This document shows, one piece after another, positions 19,903-29,569 of a stretch of DNA of 64,000 nucleotides. The position numbers were made by a program, and so were the translations under genes. The stretch's first letter is position 1; every line of letters starts with the position of its first letter. Under the pieces are notes generated by a model, which saw only the letters and a list, made by a program, of their open reading frames with translations, was not told the DNA's origin and ran no database searches. This DNA is from Paracerasibacillus soli (GTDB taxonomy: Bacteria; Bacillota; Bacilli; Bacillales; Amphibacillaceae). The DNA is taken from NCBI RefSeq assembly GCF_034006335.1, contig NZ_JAWDIQ010000003.1; one strand, 5' to 3'.

Positions 19903-20016
19903 TTGTAACAGTTTTTTGTTTATGGATAATGATCTTACAGCAATATTAATCTTTTATTTACCTTCTAAAGCTTCCATTCACAAATATCTTCCCTCAATGA
20001 AAGAAAACTGTTACAA
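19903..20016. repeat. 13-bp inverted repeat pair bounding 114 bases
   Basis: TTGTAACAGTTTT at 19903 and AAAACTGTTACAA at 20004 are perfect complements just behind tRNA-Ser. No gene lies inside. It could be the ends of a tiny mobile element or a long-range stem. Confidence 0.5.
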
Positions 20017-20040
20017 GTAATAAAATAAGATTTGTAGTTA

Positions 20041-20105
20041 TGGGAACTGCCTTAGAAATTGTTCAAAATCCTTCTTTTTTGAACAAAGGGTAGTTCCATT
20101 TTTAA
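20041..20105 (+). terminator. Large hairpin with T-tract
   Basis: Two-tier stem: TGGGAACTGCC with GGGTAGTTCCA outside, TTGTTCAAAA with TTTTGAACAA inside, followed by TTTTTAATTT. It may end transcription from the tRNA-Ser promoter before the SHOCT gene. Confidence 0.55.
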
Positions 20106-20154
20106 TTTATAAACAAACATGTTTAAATGGAAGTAGAGGTGAAAGGGGAGCTGC

Positions 20155-20355
20155 ATGATGTTACATAATGATTCCGGTTTTTTCGGCATCGTCTGGTTGC
20201 TAATGATTGGGATAAGTGTGTTAGCTGTCTTTATCATTATTCGTAGAGATAAAAAACGCAAGCAGTTAAAGGCAATTGAGATAAAAGACCGTTATGATAA
20301 AGGTGAAATTAACCAAGAAGAGTATAAACGTTTAATAGCAAAAATATATTATTAA
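20155..20355 (+). CDS. Small SHOCT-domain membrane protein
   Basis: A 66-residue protein with GGGGAG before the ATG, one N-terminal membrane helix (FFGIVWLLMIGISVLAVFIII), a basic stretch RRDKKRKQ, and a C-terminal short helix pair IKDRYDKGEINQEEYKRLIAKI, the SHOCT signature. Function unknown; SHOCT proteins are often tethered oligomerisation tails. A second protein of the same design lies on the other side of cadCA. Confidence 0.8.
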   Translation: MMLHNDSGFFGIVWLLMIGISVLAVFIIIRRDKKRKQLKAIEIKDRYDKGEINQEEYKRLIAKIYY

Positions 20356-20365
20356 GCATTAAAAG

Positions 20366-20400
20366 CTGCCTTTGGAACAGATTCCTGAGGCAACTTTTTT
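20366..20400 (+). terminator. Terminator between the SHOCT gene and cadA
   Basis: GCTGCCT paired with AGGCAAC (one mismatch) plus GGAA/TTCC, followed by TTTTTT. The 3' end of cadA converges on it. Confidence 0.75.
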
Positions 20401-20428
20401 GAATGAAACGCAGAACCGTCCCCATGTT

Positions 20429-22527
20429 TCACATTTTCATGAGTCGTAATGAGTTCATTGTGACTAATAGGGTTGCTCCCATGTCTGCAAATATTGCAAT
20501 CCATAATGTGAGCCAGCCTGGGATGACGAGTAAAAGCGCAATGGTTTTTAGGCCGAGGGCAAAGGTAATATTTTCTTTAATAATTCTCAATGTTTTTCGA
20601 CTTAATGCAATGGTAAAGGGTACTTTGTTTAAGTCGTCTGACATAAGTGCAATATCCGCTGTTTCTAATGCCGCATCTGTTCCGGCTCCGCCCATGGCGA
20701 TACCTATTGTAGACCCAGCTAGGGCGGGGCATCATTAATTCCGTCGCCAACCATTGCGGTGTTACCGTACTTTTCTCGAAGATCCTTTATTGCTGCTAAT
20801 TTCTCGTCTGGCAGTAACTCTGCCTTTGTTTCGCTTAAGCCTAGTTGTTGCCCAATTGCATGACCAGTTCTTTTGTTGTCTCCCGTTAACATTATTGTTT
20901 TTTCTATTCCGAGCTTGTGTAGTTTCTCAATAATAGCTTTGCTTTCAGCACGAACTTGATCAGCTACGGCAATCATACCGATAACTTCTGTTTCGGTACT
21001 TAATAATGTGACAGTTTTACCCATCTCCTGTAACTGCTCGATAGTGGTATCTAATTGTTCATTGATAGAGGAAACGGTACGAATAAATGTTGGACTACCA
21101 ATGAAATATTTTGTGTTGGCAATTATCGCCTTAGCACCTTTGCCAGTAATCGATTGAAACTGTGTCGCGGGATAATGCACGCACCTTGTGCCTTTGCCTC
21201 TTGCATAATTGCAGTCGCTAGTGGATGCTGTGAGAATTCTTCAATTGCTCTTGGCAACCGCTAAAATATCATCCTTTTTGTAATTATTTACTGCGATAAC
21301 ATCTGTTACAACAGGTTTTCCTTTTGTTAAAGTTCCCGTCTTGTCAAAAGCAATCGCGTTTAGATGTCCTGTTTCTTCTAAATGAATGCCACCTTTAATT
21401 AAAACACCTTTTCTAGCTGCATTCCCGATGGCGGTAACGATTGCTACAGGAGTGGAAATAACTAATGCGCATGGGCAACCAACAACTAAAACTGCAAGAC
21501 CGCTATATACCCATTGAGACCAATCTGCACTGAAAAAGAGTGGAGGAATGATCGCAACAAGTAATGCGATTACCATAATAGTTGGTGTATAATACTTTGC
21601 AAACTTGTCAACAAACTGCTGAGAAGGTGCGCGTTCGGCTTGTGCCTCTTCCACTAAATGAATAATTTTTGCAATTGTTGTATCCTCTGCGCGTTTTGTT
21701 ACACGAACTTCTAAAAATCCTTCTTCGTTAATAGAACCAGCAAATACTTCATCATGCATGATTTTATGGACAGGAATAGATTCGCCCGTGATAGCGGCCT
21801 CATTGACAGAGGATTCTCCAGCAATAACTTCTCCGTCCATGGCAATTTTTTGTCCAGGTTTCACAAGCATTGTATCATCAATTTGAATATCATTTACATC
21901 TAATTCAATCATTTCATCATTTCGGCGAATCATTGCTTTATTCGGTGCAATATCCATTAGAGAACGAATCGACTGGCGGGCCTTATCGATGGAGTAACTT
22001 TCTAGCGCTTCACTAACTGCAAAAAGGAATACTACAACAGCTCCTTCCGCCCATTCACCGATAATTGCTGCTCCGATAACTGCAATGGTCATGAGGGTAT
22101 TCATATCAAATTCAAGTTTTATTAAATTCCTAATACCTTGCTTAAATAAGGAAAATCCCCCGACAATGATCGCAACTAAAAATGTCCCAATGGTGATGGG
22201 ATGAGTGTCACCTATTTGATAAGAAAAAACATAGCCACTAATGACGAATAGTAGTGCGATAAGTGGTGGTATGTTCTCCTTTTTCCGCCAAACGGATGTC
22301 TTTTGGACGGATTGTCTTTCCGTTTCAGGTTGTACTGTAATACCATCAAAAGCACCAGCTTGTTCTAATGCAGGAATGGATGCCTCGCCGATAACAGTTA
22401 ATTTTGCGGCACCGAAATTTAATTGAACATCTTCAACTGTTTCAATATTACGGATATTTTTTTCGAATTTTGCCGCGCAATTTGCACAAGATAAACCTTG
22501 AAGACGATATACTGATTTCTCAGCCAT
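20429..22527 (-). CDS. cadA: CadA cadmium/zinc/lead P-type ATPase, three frameshifts
   Basis: N-terminal HMA domain with GLSCANCAAKFEKNI, actuator AITGESIPVH, metal motif GCPCALVISTPVA (CPC), phosphorylation site DKTGTLTKGKP, and GDGINDAPALAGSTIGIAMG. Three single-base errors (an extra A near 21250, a missing base near 21180, a missing G near 20725) break it; the corrected protein is about 700 residues, normal for CadA. Start 22527 has AAGGTG upstream and lies one base after the cadC stop. Exports divalent heavy metals; expected to be derepressed by metal through CadC. Confidence 0.93.
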
Positions 22528-22528
22528 G

Positions 22529-22897
22529 TTATTCACCTTCTTTCGCATGTATCATTGCAATATATACGAGTTGTCGAACGTGGTCATCTTTTAATGAATA
22601 AAAGACGAGTTTACCTTTTTGTTCAGATTTTGCTAAGTCCATATTTCTTAAATATCGTAAATGATGGGATGCAGTTGCACTAGTAGCACCAATAATATTT
22701 GCTACGTCACAAACACATAACTCCTTTTCCAGAGTAAGTGCATAACATATTTTTAATCTTGTTGAATCTGCTAAAGCTTTAAAAATCTGTTCAACACCAT
22801 CTACATCCTTCATTAGCGGTTGGATTCTTGTTACCTTGTCTTCGTCATACGTAAATACTTCACATGTATCAGCAGTTTGGTAATTGATATTGTTCAT
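22529..22897 (-). CDS. cadC: CadC ArsR/SmtB-family metal-sensing repressor
   Basis: A 122-residue winged-helix repressor. The metal site is typical of CadC: Cys in the N-terminal DTCEVF and the paired Cys in the alpha-3 motif ELCVCDVANIIG; recognition helix ATSATASHHLRYLR. ATG preceded by GAGGTGATGAC. It represses the cadCA operon from the operator just upstream and releases it on binding Cd, Pb or Zn. Confidence 0.95.
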   Translation of the reverse strand: MNNINYQTADTCEVFTYDEDKVTRIQPLMKDVDGVEQIFKALADSTRLKICYALTLEKELCVCDVANIIGATSATASHHLRYLRNMDLAKSEQKGKLVFYSLKDDHVRQLVYIAMIHAKEGE

Positions 22898-22910
22898 GTC
22901 ATCACCTCAT

Positions 22911-22926
22911 TCAAATGTTCATTTGA
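22911..22926. promoter_or_regulatory. CadC operator
   Basis: Perfect palindrome TCAAATGTTCATTTGA immediately before the cadC ribosome site, matching the ArsR/SmtB operator type. Confidence 0.85.
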
Positions 22927-23062
22927 TTGATTAGACTCATTATATGTATGCTAATTTATAATGTCAAAGAAATGAATAACCTTTATTTTATTGATTGGAA
23001 AAGGTCGATGGATATGCTATAAATAAGAAAAGTAGGATAATGATAAAGGAGTGGGTGACACC

Positions 23063-23269
23063 GTGTTAATGAGTTTATATTCACTTCCTGTTACAGTACG
23101 GATTATTTTATCCATTATTGTTTTAATAGTATTAACAATTATTTTAGTACGCTTTAATGCAAAAAAGAATCCGAAAAGAGATTCTCTTGAAATTTTAAAA
23201 GAACGTTTTGAAAAAGGAGAAGTCAGTTTTGCTGATTATTTACATGCGAAAAGAAGTCGTGGAAAATAG
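23063..23269 (+). CDS. Small SHOCT-type membrane protein
   Basis: About 68 residues: one membrane helix (VRIILSIIVLIVLTIILVRF), a basic linker KKNPKR, and SLEILKERFEKGEVSFADYLHAK, a SHOCT-like helix pair. GTG at 23063 has AAAGGAG 12 bases upstream; ATG at 23069 and GTG at 23051 are alternatives. Same architecture as the protein at 20155, and together they flank cadCA. Function unknown. Confidence 0.75.
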   Translation: MLMSLYSLPVTVRIILSIIVLIVLTIILVRFNAKKNPKRDSLEILKERFEKGEVSFADYLHAKRSRGK

Positions 23270-23411
23270 GACTTACATAAAATCTGGGTTAGGTTATGAA
23301 TTCCTAAAACAATCGATATAAAAGTATTACAATCATTATATATTATGGTACCTTATTATAGGGGGTTATTGTAAAAAACCACTTACTAATAGAATGTTGA
23401 TATTACACAAT

Positions 23412-24101
23412 AAAACCAAACTGTCTCGTAACTATCTTTTTAGTAGAGGAGCATATAACTCGCTCCGAAAATACACTTCGCTTTCCGCGGGCGGCTGATG
23501 AGCCTCCTCGAGCTGACGCTCTCCGGGGTCTCACCTAGGCCTTTGCTCCCGCAGGACAAGGAGCGCTTCGGCAGCATGACATCGTACGAGGAAAAGACGT
23601 TTTATCTTTTTCGAGTCTTCGTGTATTTTCTCCGCTGTTAATTTTGTAGTAAAAAGAAAGCAAATCCTTACAGGTATATGTATATATGCATCTTCTCGGG
23701 ATAATTTTAAAGATTGACTTGCACAATCATGGCCGTTGTTTGGAGCGGAGGACCGTTGACTCCTCAAAAATGCAAAGACCGCATTTTATCGTGCGATGTT
23801 TTGCTATCGTAGATTTCCTTGTCCTGCGGGAAAAGCAACAGCCGAAAATCCCACAGGAAGCAATTTAAGGAGGGCCGACTAAATCCGGCCTTTGCGGCCA
23901 ACGTCGGCATACCCCAGTGTTGGGGCAAGGCGTTGCCCGCGGAAAGCAACGGTCCGCAGCGGAAAACACCGCTGTATCAGAAAAATAGCAGGTATAAAAC
24001 GACTCTATACAAAAACACTGGTGTAGTGTTTTTCCGTAGTGATGCAGCGAGCTAATTAAGTTTAAAGACAAGTTTTCACTACCGAACAGTTTGGGTCTAC
24101 T
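23412..24101. repeat. Fold-back repeat element, copy B
   Basis: A 690-base relative of 4513-5140 in the same overall orientation. Ends AAACCAAACTGT and ACAGTTTGGGTCT are inverted; inside are GCTTTCCGCGGGC near 23480 and GCCCGCGGAAAGC near 23935, and CCCGCAGGACAAGGA and TCCTTGTCCTGCGGG. Blocks shared with copy A include about 70 bases from CCGCAGGACAAGG and about 145 bases from AAAGATTGACT. The outermost 25 bases at each end are swapped between copies: the right end of B is the complement of the left end of A. No gene inside. Confidence 0.85.
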
Positions 24102-24218
24102 ACGCAGATTTAAGGAATAAAACGTGTAAAAGAGAATCAATTACAAAGAACTGTTGCTTTTTTGGTTAAAATGAATAGGATGTTAATAGCCCAGATTTTG
24201 AGGAGAGGAAATAAAAAG

Positions 24219-25318
24219 ATGAAAAAAATGAACGTCGGTATTATTTTTGGTGGGAAATCAGCCGAGCATGAAGTCTCATTACAATCAGCAAAAAATATCG
24301 TTGACGCAATTGATAAAGAAAAATTTGAAGTTGTTTTAATTGGCATTGATAAGCAAGGAAATTGGCATATCAATGATCAGTCCAGTTACTTAATGCATGC
24401 GGATAATCCAAAGCTTATTCAATTGAATAAATCGAATGATGCAGTTGCAATCGTTCCGGGATCAAGTGATCACCAGTTAATCCATGCAAATTCCGCAGAG
24501 GTACTTGATCAGTTAGATGTTGTATTTCCAATTGTACATGGTACATTAGGAGAAGATGGAAGTTTACAAGGGATGTTACGTTTAGCGAATTTACCATTTG
24601 TAGGACCTAGTGTGTTAAGTTCATCTATTTGCATGGATAAAGATATTGCAAAGATAATATTACAAAATGCTGGGATTAATGTAGCAAAAGGACTTGTCTA
24701 TACGAGAACGGACATAGATAACATTCGTTTTGAAGTTGTTTCAGAAACTCTTGGTACACCTATGTTTATTAAACCAGCTAATCAAGGCTCATCTGTAGGG
24801 GTAAGTAAAGTTACAACAGAAGAGGAGTTTTATGAGGCGATTAAATTAGCATTTCAATTTGATCATAAAGTTGTTATTGAAGAAAATATTACAGGACGGG
24901 AGATTGAATGTTCTGTACTTGGAAATGAAGAGCCCATTGCTTCCTTGCCTGGTGAAATATTACCTAAAACAGAATTTTACTCTTATGAATCAAAATATAT
25001 TGATGAAAAGGGAGCAGAGCTTGCTGCACCAGCTGATTTATCTGAGGAAGTTGTGCAAAAGGTACAAGAAACTGCAATTGCTGCATTTCAAGCATTACAA
25101 TGTGAGGGGTTAGCTCGCGTTGACTTTTTCTTAACGGAATCAGGAGAATTGTATGTAAATGAGTTAAACACATTGCCAGGATTACAAAAATTAGTATGTA
25201 TCCAAGGTTGTGGGAAATAAGTGGTATTTCATATACTGATTTGATTACAAAGTTAATTGATCTTGCTGTTAAGCGCCACAAACAAGATCAAGAACTAAAA
25301 AGCTCAATTTGGGAGTAA
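24219..25318 (+). CDS. ddl: D-alanine--D-alanine ligase, one frameshift
   Basis: ATP-grasp ligase making the D-Ala-D-Ala dipeptide for peptidoglycan. Seen: GGKSAEHEVSL at the N-terminus, VFPIVHGTLGEDGSLQGML, KPANQGSSVGVSKV, and VDFFLTESGELYVNELNTLPG, which holds the metal-binding Glu and Asn. A missing T near 25183 truncates the frame; restored it reads LPGFTKISMYPRLWEISGI and ends about 366 residues, the usual size. GAGAGG precedes the ATG. Its terminal motif makes the error almost certain, since the enzyme is expected to be essential unless a paralogue exists. Confidence 0.95.
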
Positions 25319-25387
25319 GAGTACCACTAATTTTAGAAAATATAACGAAAGATGCAACGCCAATATTTGCTAGTAGATAGATAAGAC

Positions 25388-25427
25388 GTTTAGAGTATAT
25401 AGATAAACTCTAAGCGCCTTTTTTTGT
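25388..25427 (+). terminator. Terminator after ddl
   Basis: GTTTAGAGT/ACTCTAAGC stem followed by seven T. Confidence 0.8.
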
Positions 25428-25429
25428 GG

Positions 25430-25890
25430 ACATTACACTCGCCTTTTTCTTTTGTACAGTTTCAATAGAATTAATTAGTAGCCTACCTTTTTCCCTTGAG
25501 TTTTTAATCTTAAATTCCTGAATTTCTTAGAAAATTTATGTGAGGAACTCCTCCTTTCCCGAAATATACTTCAAGGTTTCCTATCGTAATAAAGTTAAAA
25601 ATTGCTATTTTAAAGGAAATTAATATGATGTAAAGCATGAGTGATTATTTCTATGAATGATATAGCTAAATGAATAAGAGTACGAATTGTAATCTAATAT
25701 TACATGATACAAGTCTTTATTAGAATTTCCTGTAAATTAAATTTGCTATATCATAATAGGTGCGTTCAAAAATTAGTAGGGTATTAAGCGTGAAGAAAAG
25801 TAATTAGGTTTGTCCTTATAAGTTGTTCGAACATTATTATGGGAAATTTAACACAACATATGTTTCTTAACTCACGTTTAAAGTAAAAAA
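25430..25890. other. Noncoding AT-rich gap
   Basis: About 460 bases without an open frame that has a ribosome site, and no repeat or RNA gene that I recognise. It presumably holds the promoter of the betaine-binding gene. Confidence 0.5.
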
Positions 25891-25903
25891 GGAGGAAGAA
25901 AAT

Positions 25904-26801
25904 TTGCCGAAGTTTAGAATGATTAGTATTACTCTTATTCTATTTCTTTCATTATTATTAGTAGGCTGTGCAAATGATGAAAAAGATAGTGATAAGTCAG
26001 AAGAAAACTTAGGAGAAGTATTAGAATATACGATTACAGGGATTGAACCAGGTGCAGGATTAACTCAACTTGCAAAAGATACATTAGAAGAGTATGACAA
26101 CTTGAAGGGGTGGAAACTAGAAGAAAGTTCAACTGCAGGCATGACTACTCTTTTAGGTGAAGCAATCGATAACGAGGAACCTATTGTTATAACAGGTTGG
26201 AGTCCGCATTGGATGTTTGCAGCTTATGATTTGAAGTTTCTAGAAGATCCAAAGGGTACACTTGGCGAAATTGAAGGTATTCATACAATTGTAAGAAAAG
26301 ATTTAGAGAAAGATATGCCTCATGCATATAAAATTCTTGATGCCTTCCAATGGGAAGTGGAAGATATGGAGGCTGTGATGCTGATGAACAAGATAGTTCT
26401 TTTGATGAAGCTGCCAAAAAGTGGGTAGATGAGAATCAGGGTAAAGTTGATGAATGGATAGAAGGTACTGACATGGTGGAGGGGAAGAAATTGAATTAGT
26501 ATCGACACCTTGGGACTCAGAACGTGCTTCTGCATATGTTATGAAAACAGTTTTAGAACAACAAGGCTTTGAGGTAACGATAACTGATGTTGATCCAGCA
26601 ATTATGTTCCAAGCAATAGCTAATGGGGACGCTGATGCAACAGTTGCTCCATGGTTGCCAACTACACATGGTTTTCTATATGAAGAACATAAGGAAGACG
26701 TTCTAGATTTAGGTGTGAACTTAAATGGAACTAAAAATGGAATTGCCGTTCCTGCGTATATGGATATCGACTCCATTGAAGATTTACCATCAAAAGAATA
26801 A
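25904..26801 (+). CDS. Glycine betaine/choline-type ABC substrate-binding lipoprotein (OpuAC-like), two frameshifts
   Basis: TTG start 8 bases after GGAGG; signal peptide with lipobox LLVGCAN. Two lobes of the OpuAC fold are seen: ITGIEPGAGLTQLAKDTLEEY and VITGWSPHWMFAAYDLKFLEDP (a Trp of the aromatic betaine cage), then VSTPWDSERASAYVMKTVLEQQG and ATVAPWLPTTHGFLYEE. Missing bases near 26379 and 26483 interrupt it; corrected length is about 299 residues. No permease or ATPase lies beside it, so it works with a transporter encoded elsewhere. It belongs to osmoprotectant uptake. Confidence 0.88.
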
Positions 26802-26943
26802 TTATGCTTTAAGTCCGATTTGTATTGCATGTATTGCACCCCCTAAGGGAATTTAGACCTTATGGTGTGAACTATTTTCGGGCTTCTAAAGTTAACACTA
26901 TAAAGCATACAAGGTGAAATGGAAGATAACCACCATTCTCTGG

Positions 26944-26978
26944 GGAAAGGGCTTGTAGTTATCCTACAAGCCCTTTCC
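26944..26978. terminator. Strong hairpin between convergent genes
   Basis: Perfect 15-bp stem GGAAAGGGCTTGTAG/CTACAAGCCCTTTCC. No T-run on either side, but its place between two gene ends suggests termination or 3'-end protection. Confidence 0.6.
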
Positions 26979-26990
26979 AATCCAAAATTA

Positions 26991-27284
26991 TTAAATATCG
27001 TCCCTGTCAAAATCGTATTCTTCTCCAAACTCTTCTCCAAATTCTGTGCCGTAATTTGGACTACGTCGGATATTTGTGCGACTGTTATCTGTTATTGGGT
27101 CAAATAGTAAACCTAGTGACACAAGTCCACTAACACCTACTAACGTATAAACGATCCTTGAAAATCCTGCATTTTGTCCGCCAAATATGGCTGCGACTAA
27201 ATCAAACTGAAATAAACCAATTAGTCCCCAATTTAACGCTCCGATGATGACTAATGCTAACGCAATACGGCGTAATGTGTGCAT
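26991..27284 (-). CDS. DUF378 family membrane protein (YuzA-like)
   Basis: A 97-residue protein starting after AGGAGG. Two membrane helices: RRIALALVIIGALNWGLIGLF, which is the DUF378 hallmark, and FSRIVYTLVGVSGLVSLGLLF. The acidic tail EFGEEFGEEYDFDRDD is unusual. Function unknown. Confidence 0.85.
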   Translation of the reverse strand: MHTLRRIALALVIIGALNWGLIGLFQFDLVAAIFGGQNAGFSRIVYTLVGVSGLVSLGLLFDPITDNSRTNIRRSPNYGTEFGEEFGEEYDFDRDDI

Positions 27285-27489
27285 TGGTGTACCTCCTCAT
27301 CATATGATTTCACCATAGCTATAGTTAGCTATATTTTGCACACATGCGACTTTTTTATACCATTACGAAAATTAGATGCGAAATATTTGTAGGTTTTAGT
27401 ATGTATCCATCTTCAATCTGAATACAACATCATCAAAAAGGGCTGTGCAAATGACAACCCTTTCTTTAATCTTTATTGGAAATTGACGA

Positions 27490-28055
27490 TTATCCTTCAA
27501 ATATGTGGAACTTTTCAATAGCAGGAATTCTCTCTTTAATAGGTGGTTCTTCATCAAAATATCCCAATGTAAAAAGCCAACGATTTTTTCGTTATCTTTA
27601 GCGTTAAGGATCTTTTTTACTTCAGGATCATAGTTGTGAGGGTTTGTCTTCCAGACGACGCCGAGCTGTTTCTCCCATGCTAATAGCCAAAAGTTTTGAA
27701 TCATACTTGCAACCGCACCGTAATTATCATCCCATTGTTTTTGCACTTCTAATTCTTCCATTAAAACGACTAAAATAGCATTTGGCTCGTTTAAATAATT
27801 CTCTCGGTTTTCCCGGCGTTCTTCAGGATATGTTGCAGCAACACGTTTTGCAAATGTTGGTAACTGATCCTTTCCGATGAAAATAAAACGCCAAGGTTGA
27901 CGCATCCCATGTGTTGGTGCCCATATCGCGTCGTTTAATAGATCCAACACAAGCTCTTTGGTAACAACTTTATCGTTATATCCCTTTTTTATCGCACGTC
28001 TTTCACGGATGATTTGTGCAAGCTGTGACCTTTGTTTTACTTGTTCCAATAACAT
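27490..28055 (-). CDS. Nitroreductase-family FMN oxidoreductase (YfhC/YdjA type), one frameshift
   Basis: FMN-dependent NAD(P)H oxidoreductase. Seen: IIRERRAIKKGYNDKVV (FMN-binding Arg pair), DAIWAPTHGMRQPWRFIF, and MIQNFWLLAWEKQLGVVWKT. A missing T near 27567 shifts the last 30 residues; restored it reads FLHLGYFDEEPPIKERIPA and ends FHIFEG at 27490, about 189 residues, the family size. AAAGGAG lies only 2 bases from the ATG, so a TTG at 28049 may be used. A Fur/PerR-like sequence is just upstream. Confidence 0.88.
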
Positions 28056-28088
28056 AACTCCTTTCTTTGATGTCGCCCAAATAAATGA

Positions 28089-28103
28089 TTCTCATTCTCA
28101 ATG
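28089..28103. promoter_or_regulatory. Possible Fur/PerR box
   Basis: The complement reads TGAGAATGAGAATCA, matching 11 of 14 fixed positions of TGATAATNATTATCA. It is 35 bases upstream of the nitroreductase start. The site would suit iron or peroxide control, but the match is moderate. Confidence 0.4.
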
Positions 28104-28400
28104 AGAGTTGACTTGATAACTGAGGTAAAAGCAAATAAAGTGAAAAAACTGTTAGTTCCTAGATACACCAAGCATTTGAAATGCTACAATCTATCTATAG
28201 ACGTGGGAGTCTCAAATGTTCTTGCACCTGCAATCATAAGTTTACTCGTATCTGAATGGTTTAGGAAAAAAGGGTGGATCAAATTAGGTGATATGCAAAT
28301 TACATATGAATGATAAAACTTGAAGTGGCATAGCTTTAGTTGGTAATATCGTAAAAAGTAACATATGATGAAGGCAACACATATGTTAGAAAGGGAAATG
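28104..28400. other. Gap without a supported gene
   Basis: A 70-codon open frame starts at 28101 but lacks a ribosome site and resembles no family that I know; it may be a gene remnant. Otherwise only the promoter region of the deaminase gene is expected here. Confidence 0.4.
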
Positions 28401-28405
28401 ATTGT

Positions 28406-28876
28406 ATGGATAAGTTTATGAAGCGTGCTGTAGAACTTTCGACTAATAATGTAAAAGACGGTGGCCAGCCATTTGGTGCAGTGTTAGTGAAAGATGGAGC
28501 AATCGTTGCAGAAGGTGTGAACGAAATCCATATCAAGCATGATGTAAGTGCACATGCGGAACTAGTGGCCATACGTAAAGCACAAGAAAAATTACAGACG
28601 GATGATTTAAGCGGTTATGTGATGTATGCAAGCGGAGAACCGTGTCCGATGTGTTTTACAGCAATGTATTATGTGGGCATTAAGAAGGCATACTATTGTG
28701 CTTCTGTTAAAGAGACTGCTGACAATGGCTTAAATGCTTCAGCTGTTCTATATGAAGATTTTAAGCATGCAACAGAAAATAGAAAAACAGTTGAGATGAT
28801 CCATATGCCGCTGGAAGAAGGGCTGGAGGATCCGATGAAAATGTGGCTAGAAAAGGATGAAGTGAAGAAAGGTTAG
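28406..28876 (+). CDS. guaD: Guanine deaminase-like nucleoside/base deaminase
   Basis: A 156-residue zinc deaminase of the cytidine-deaminase fold, with HAE (VSAHAELVAIRKA, Zn ligand and proton shuttle) and PCPMC (SGEPCPMCFTAMYYVGI). The C-terminal segment (DFKHATENRKTVEMIHMPLEEGLEDPMKMW) matches the GuaD type of B. subtilis, which converts guanine to xanthine. AAGGGAA lies before the ATG. Stand-alone gene. Confidence 0.85.
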   Translation: MDKFMKRAVELSTNNVKDGGQPFGAVLVKDGAIVAEGVNEIHIKHDVSAHAELVAIRKAQEKLQTDDLSGYVMYASGEPCPMCFTAMYYVGIKKAYYCASVKETADNGLNASAVLYEDFKHATENRKTVEMIHMPLEEGLEDPMKMWLEKDEVKKG

Positions 28877-29011
28877 TACAATGCATATATTTTTAAATAG
28901 GTGTATGTACTAATCGAATATTACAATATTTTGTCTAAGTGGTCTAAGTCACTCCGATATCGGCAAATCTGTTGTATGATAGTCATGTGAGAAAATGTCG
29001 GAGGTATGAAG

Positions 29012-29464
29012 ATGACGTTATATCAGGTACTGCTATTTATTCATATATTTTCAGCTATTATTGGTTTGGGGCCGGGATTTATCATGACGCTCATTCCAGT
29101 GAAAGCACAAAATATGGCGGAAGTACGGCATGCTTATCGGATCCGTACCATGGTACATATTATCATCATGATAGGTGGAACGCTGTTACTTGTAACAGGA
29201 TTGACAATGGGCTTTTTAAATCCAGCACTATTTAGGGCAGGATGGTATGTGACAAGTCTAACGTTATATATGGTAGCACTTGCAATGGGGCCATTTGTTT
29301 TAAAACCATTTTCAAGACCGATAAAAGAACTATTGAAAACATATCAAGGTGAGGAAATACCAGAGGAATATTATGTTCATGCTAGAAAAGTATTCAATAG
29401 TGAACATGTAGAAAATATAATTTTTATAATCATTATATCACTTATGATATTAAAACCTTTTTAG
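29012..29464 (+). CDS. DUF2269 family integral membrane protein
   Basis: About 150 residues with four membrane segments. The first helix (LYQVLLFIHIFSAIIGLGPGF) with its conserved His is typical of DUF2269. CGGAGG is 7 bases from the ATG at 29012 and too close to the one at 29006. Function unknown. Confidence 0.8.
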   Translation: MTLYQVLLFIHIFSAIIGLGPGFIMTLIPVKAQNMAEVRHAYRIRTMVHIIIMIGGTLLLVTGLTMGFLNPALFRAGWYVTSLTLYMVALAMGPFVLKPFSRPIKELLKTYQGEEIPEEYYVHARKVFNSEHVENIIFIIIISLMILKPF

Positions 29465-29532
29465 ATGGATTCTTCGTATAGCTTGTACATACTTCATTGT
29501 TATGTCCTTATTTGAAAAGATGATAAAGGAAA

Positions 29533-29568
29533 AGGGAGTTCACCAGTTTAGTTGGGAGCTCCCTATTT
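29533..29568. terminator. Bidirectional terminator
   Basis: AGGGAG/CTCCCT stem between the ends of the convergent DUF2269 and carboxypeptidase genes. Confidence 0.7.
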
Positions 29569-29569
29569 C

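Noticed and set aside
20403..20738. Plus-strand open frame opposite cadA
   Set aside because: It is the shadow of the well-conserved C-terminal part of cadA.
28101..28313. 70-codon open frame next to the nitroreductase gene
   Set aside because: No ribosome site and no recognisable family; described only as part of a gap.
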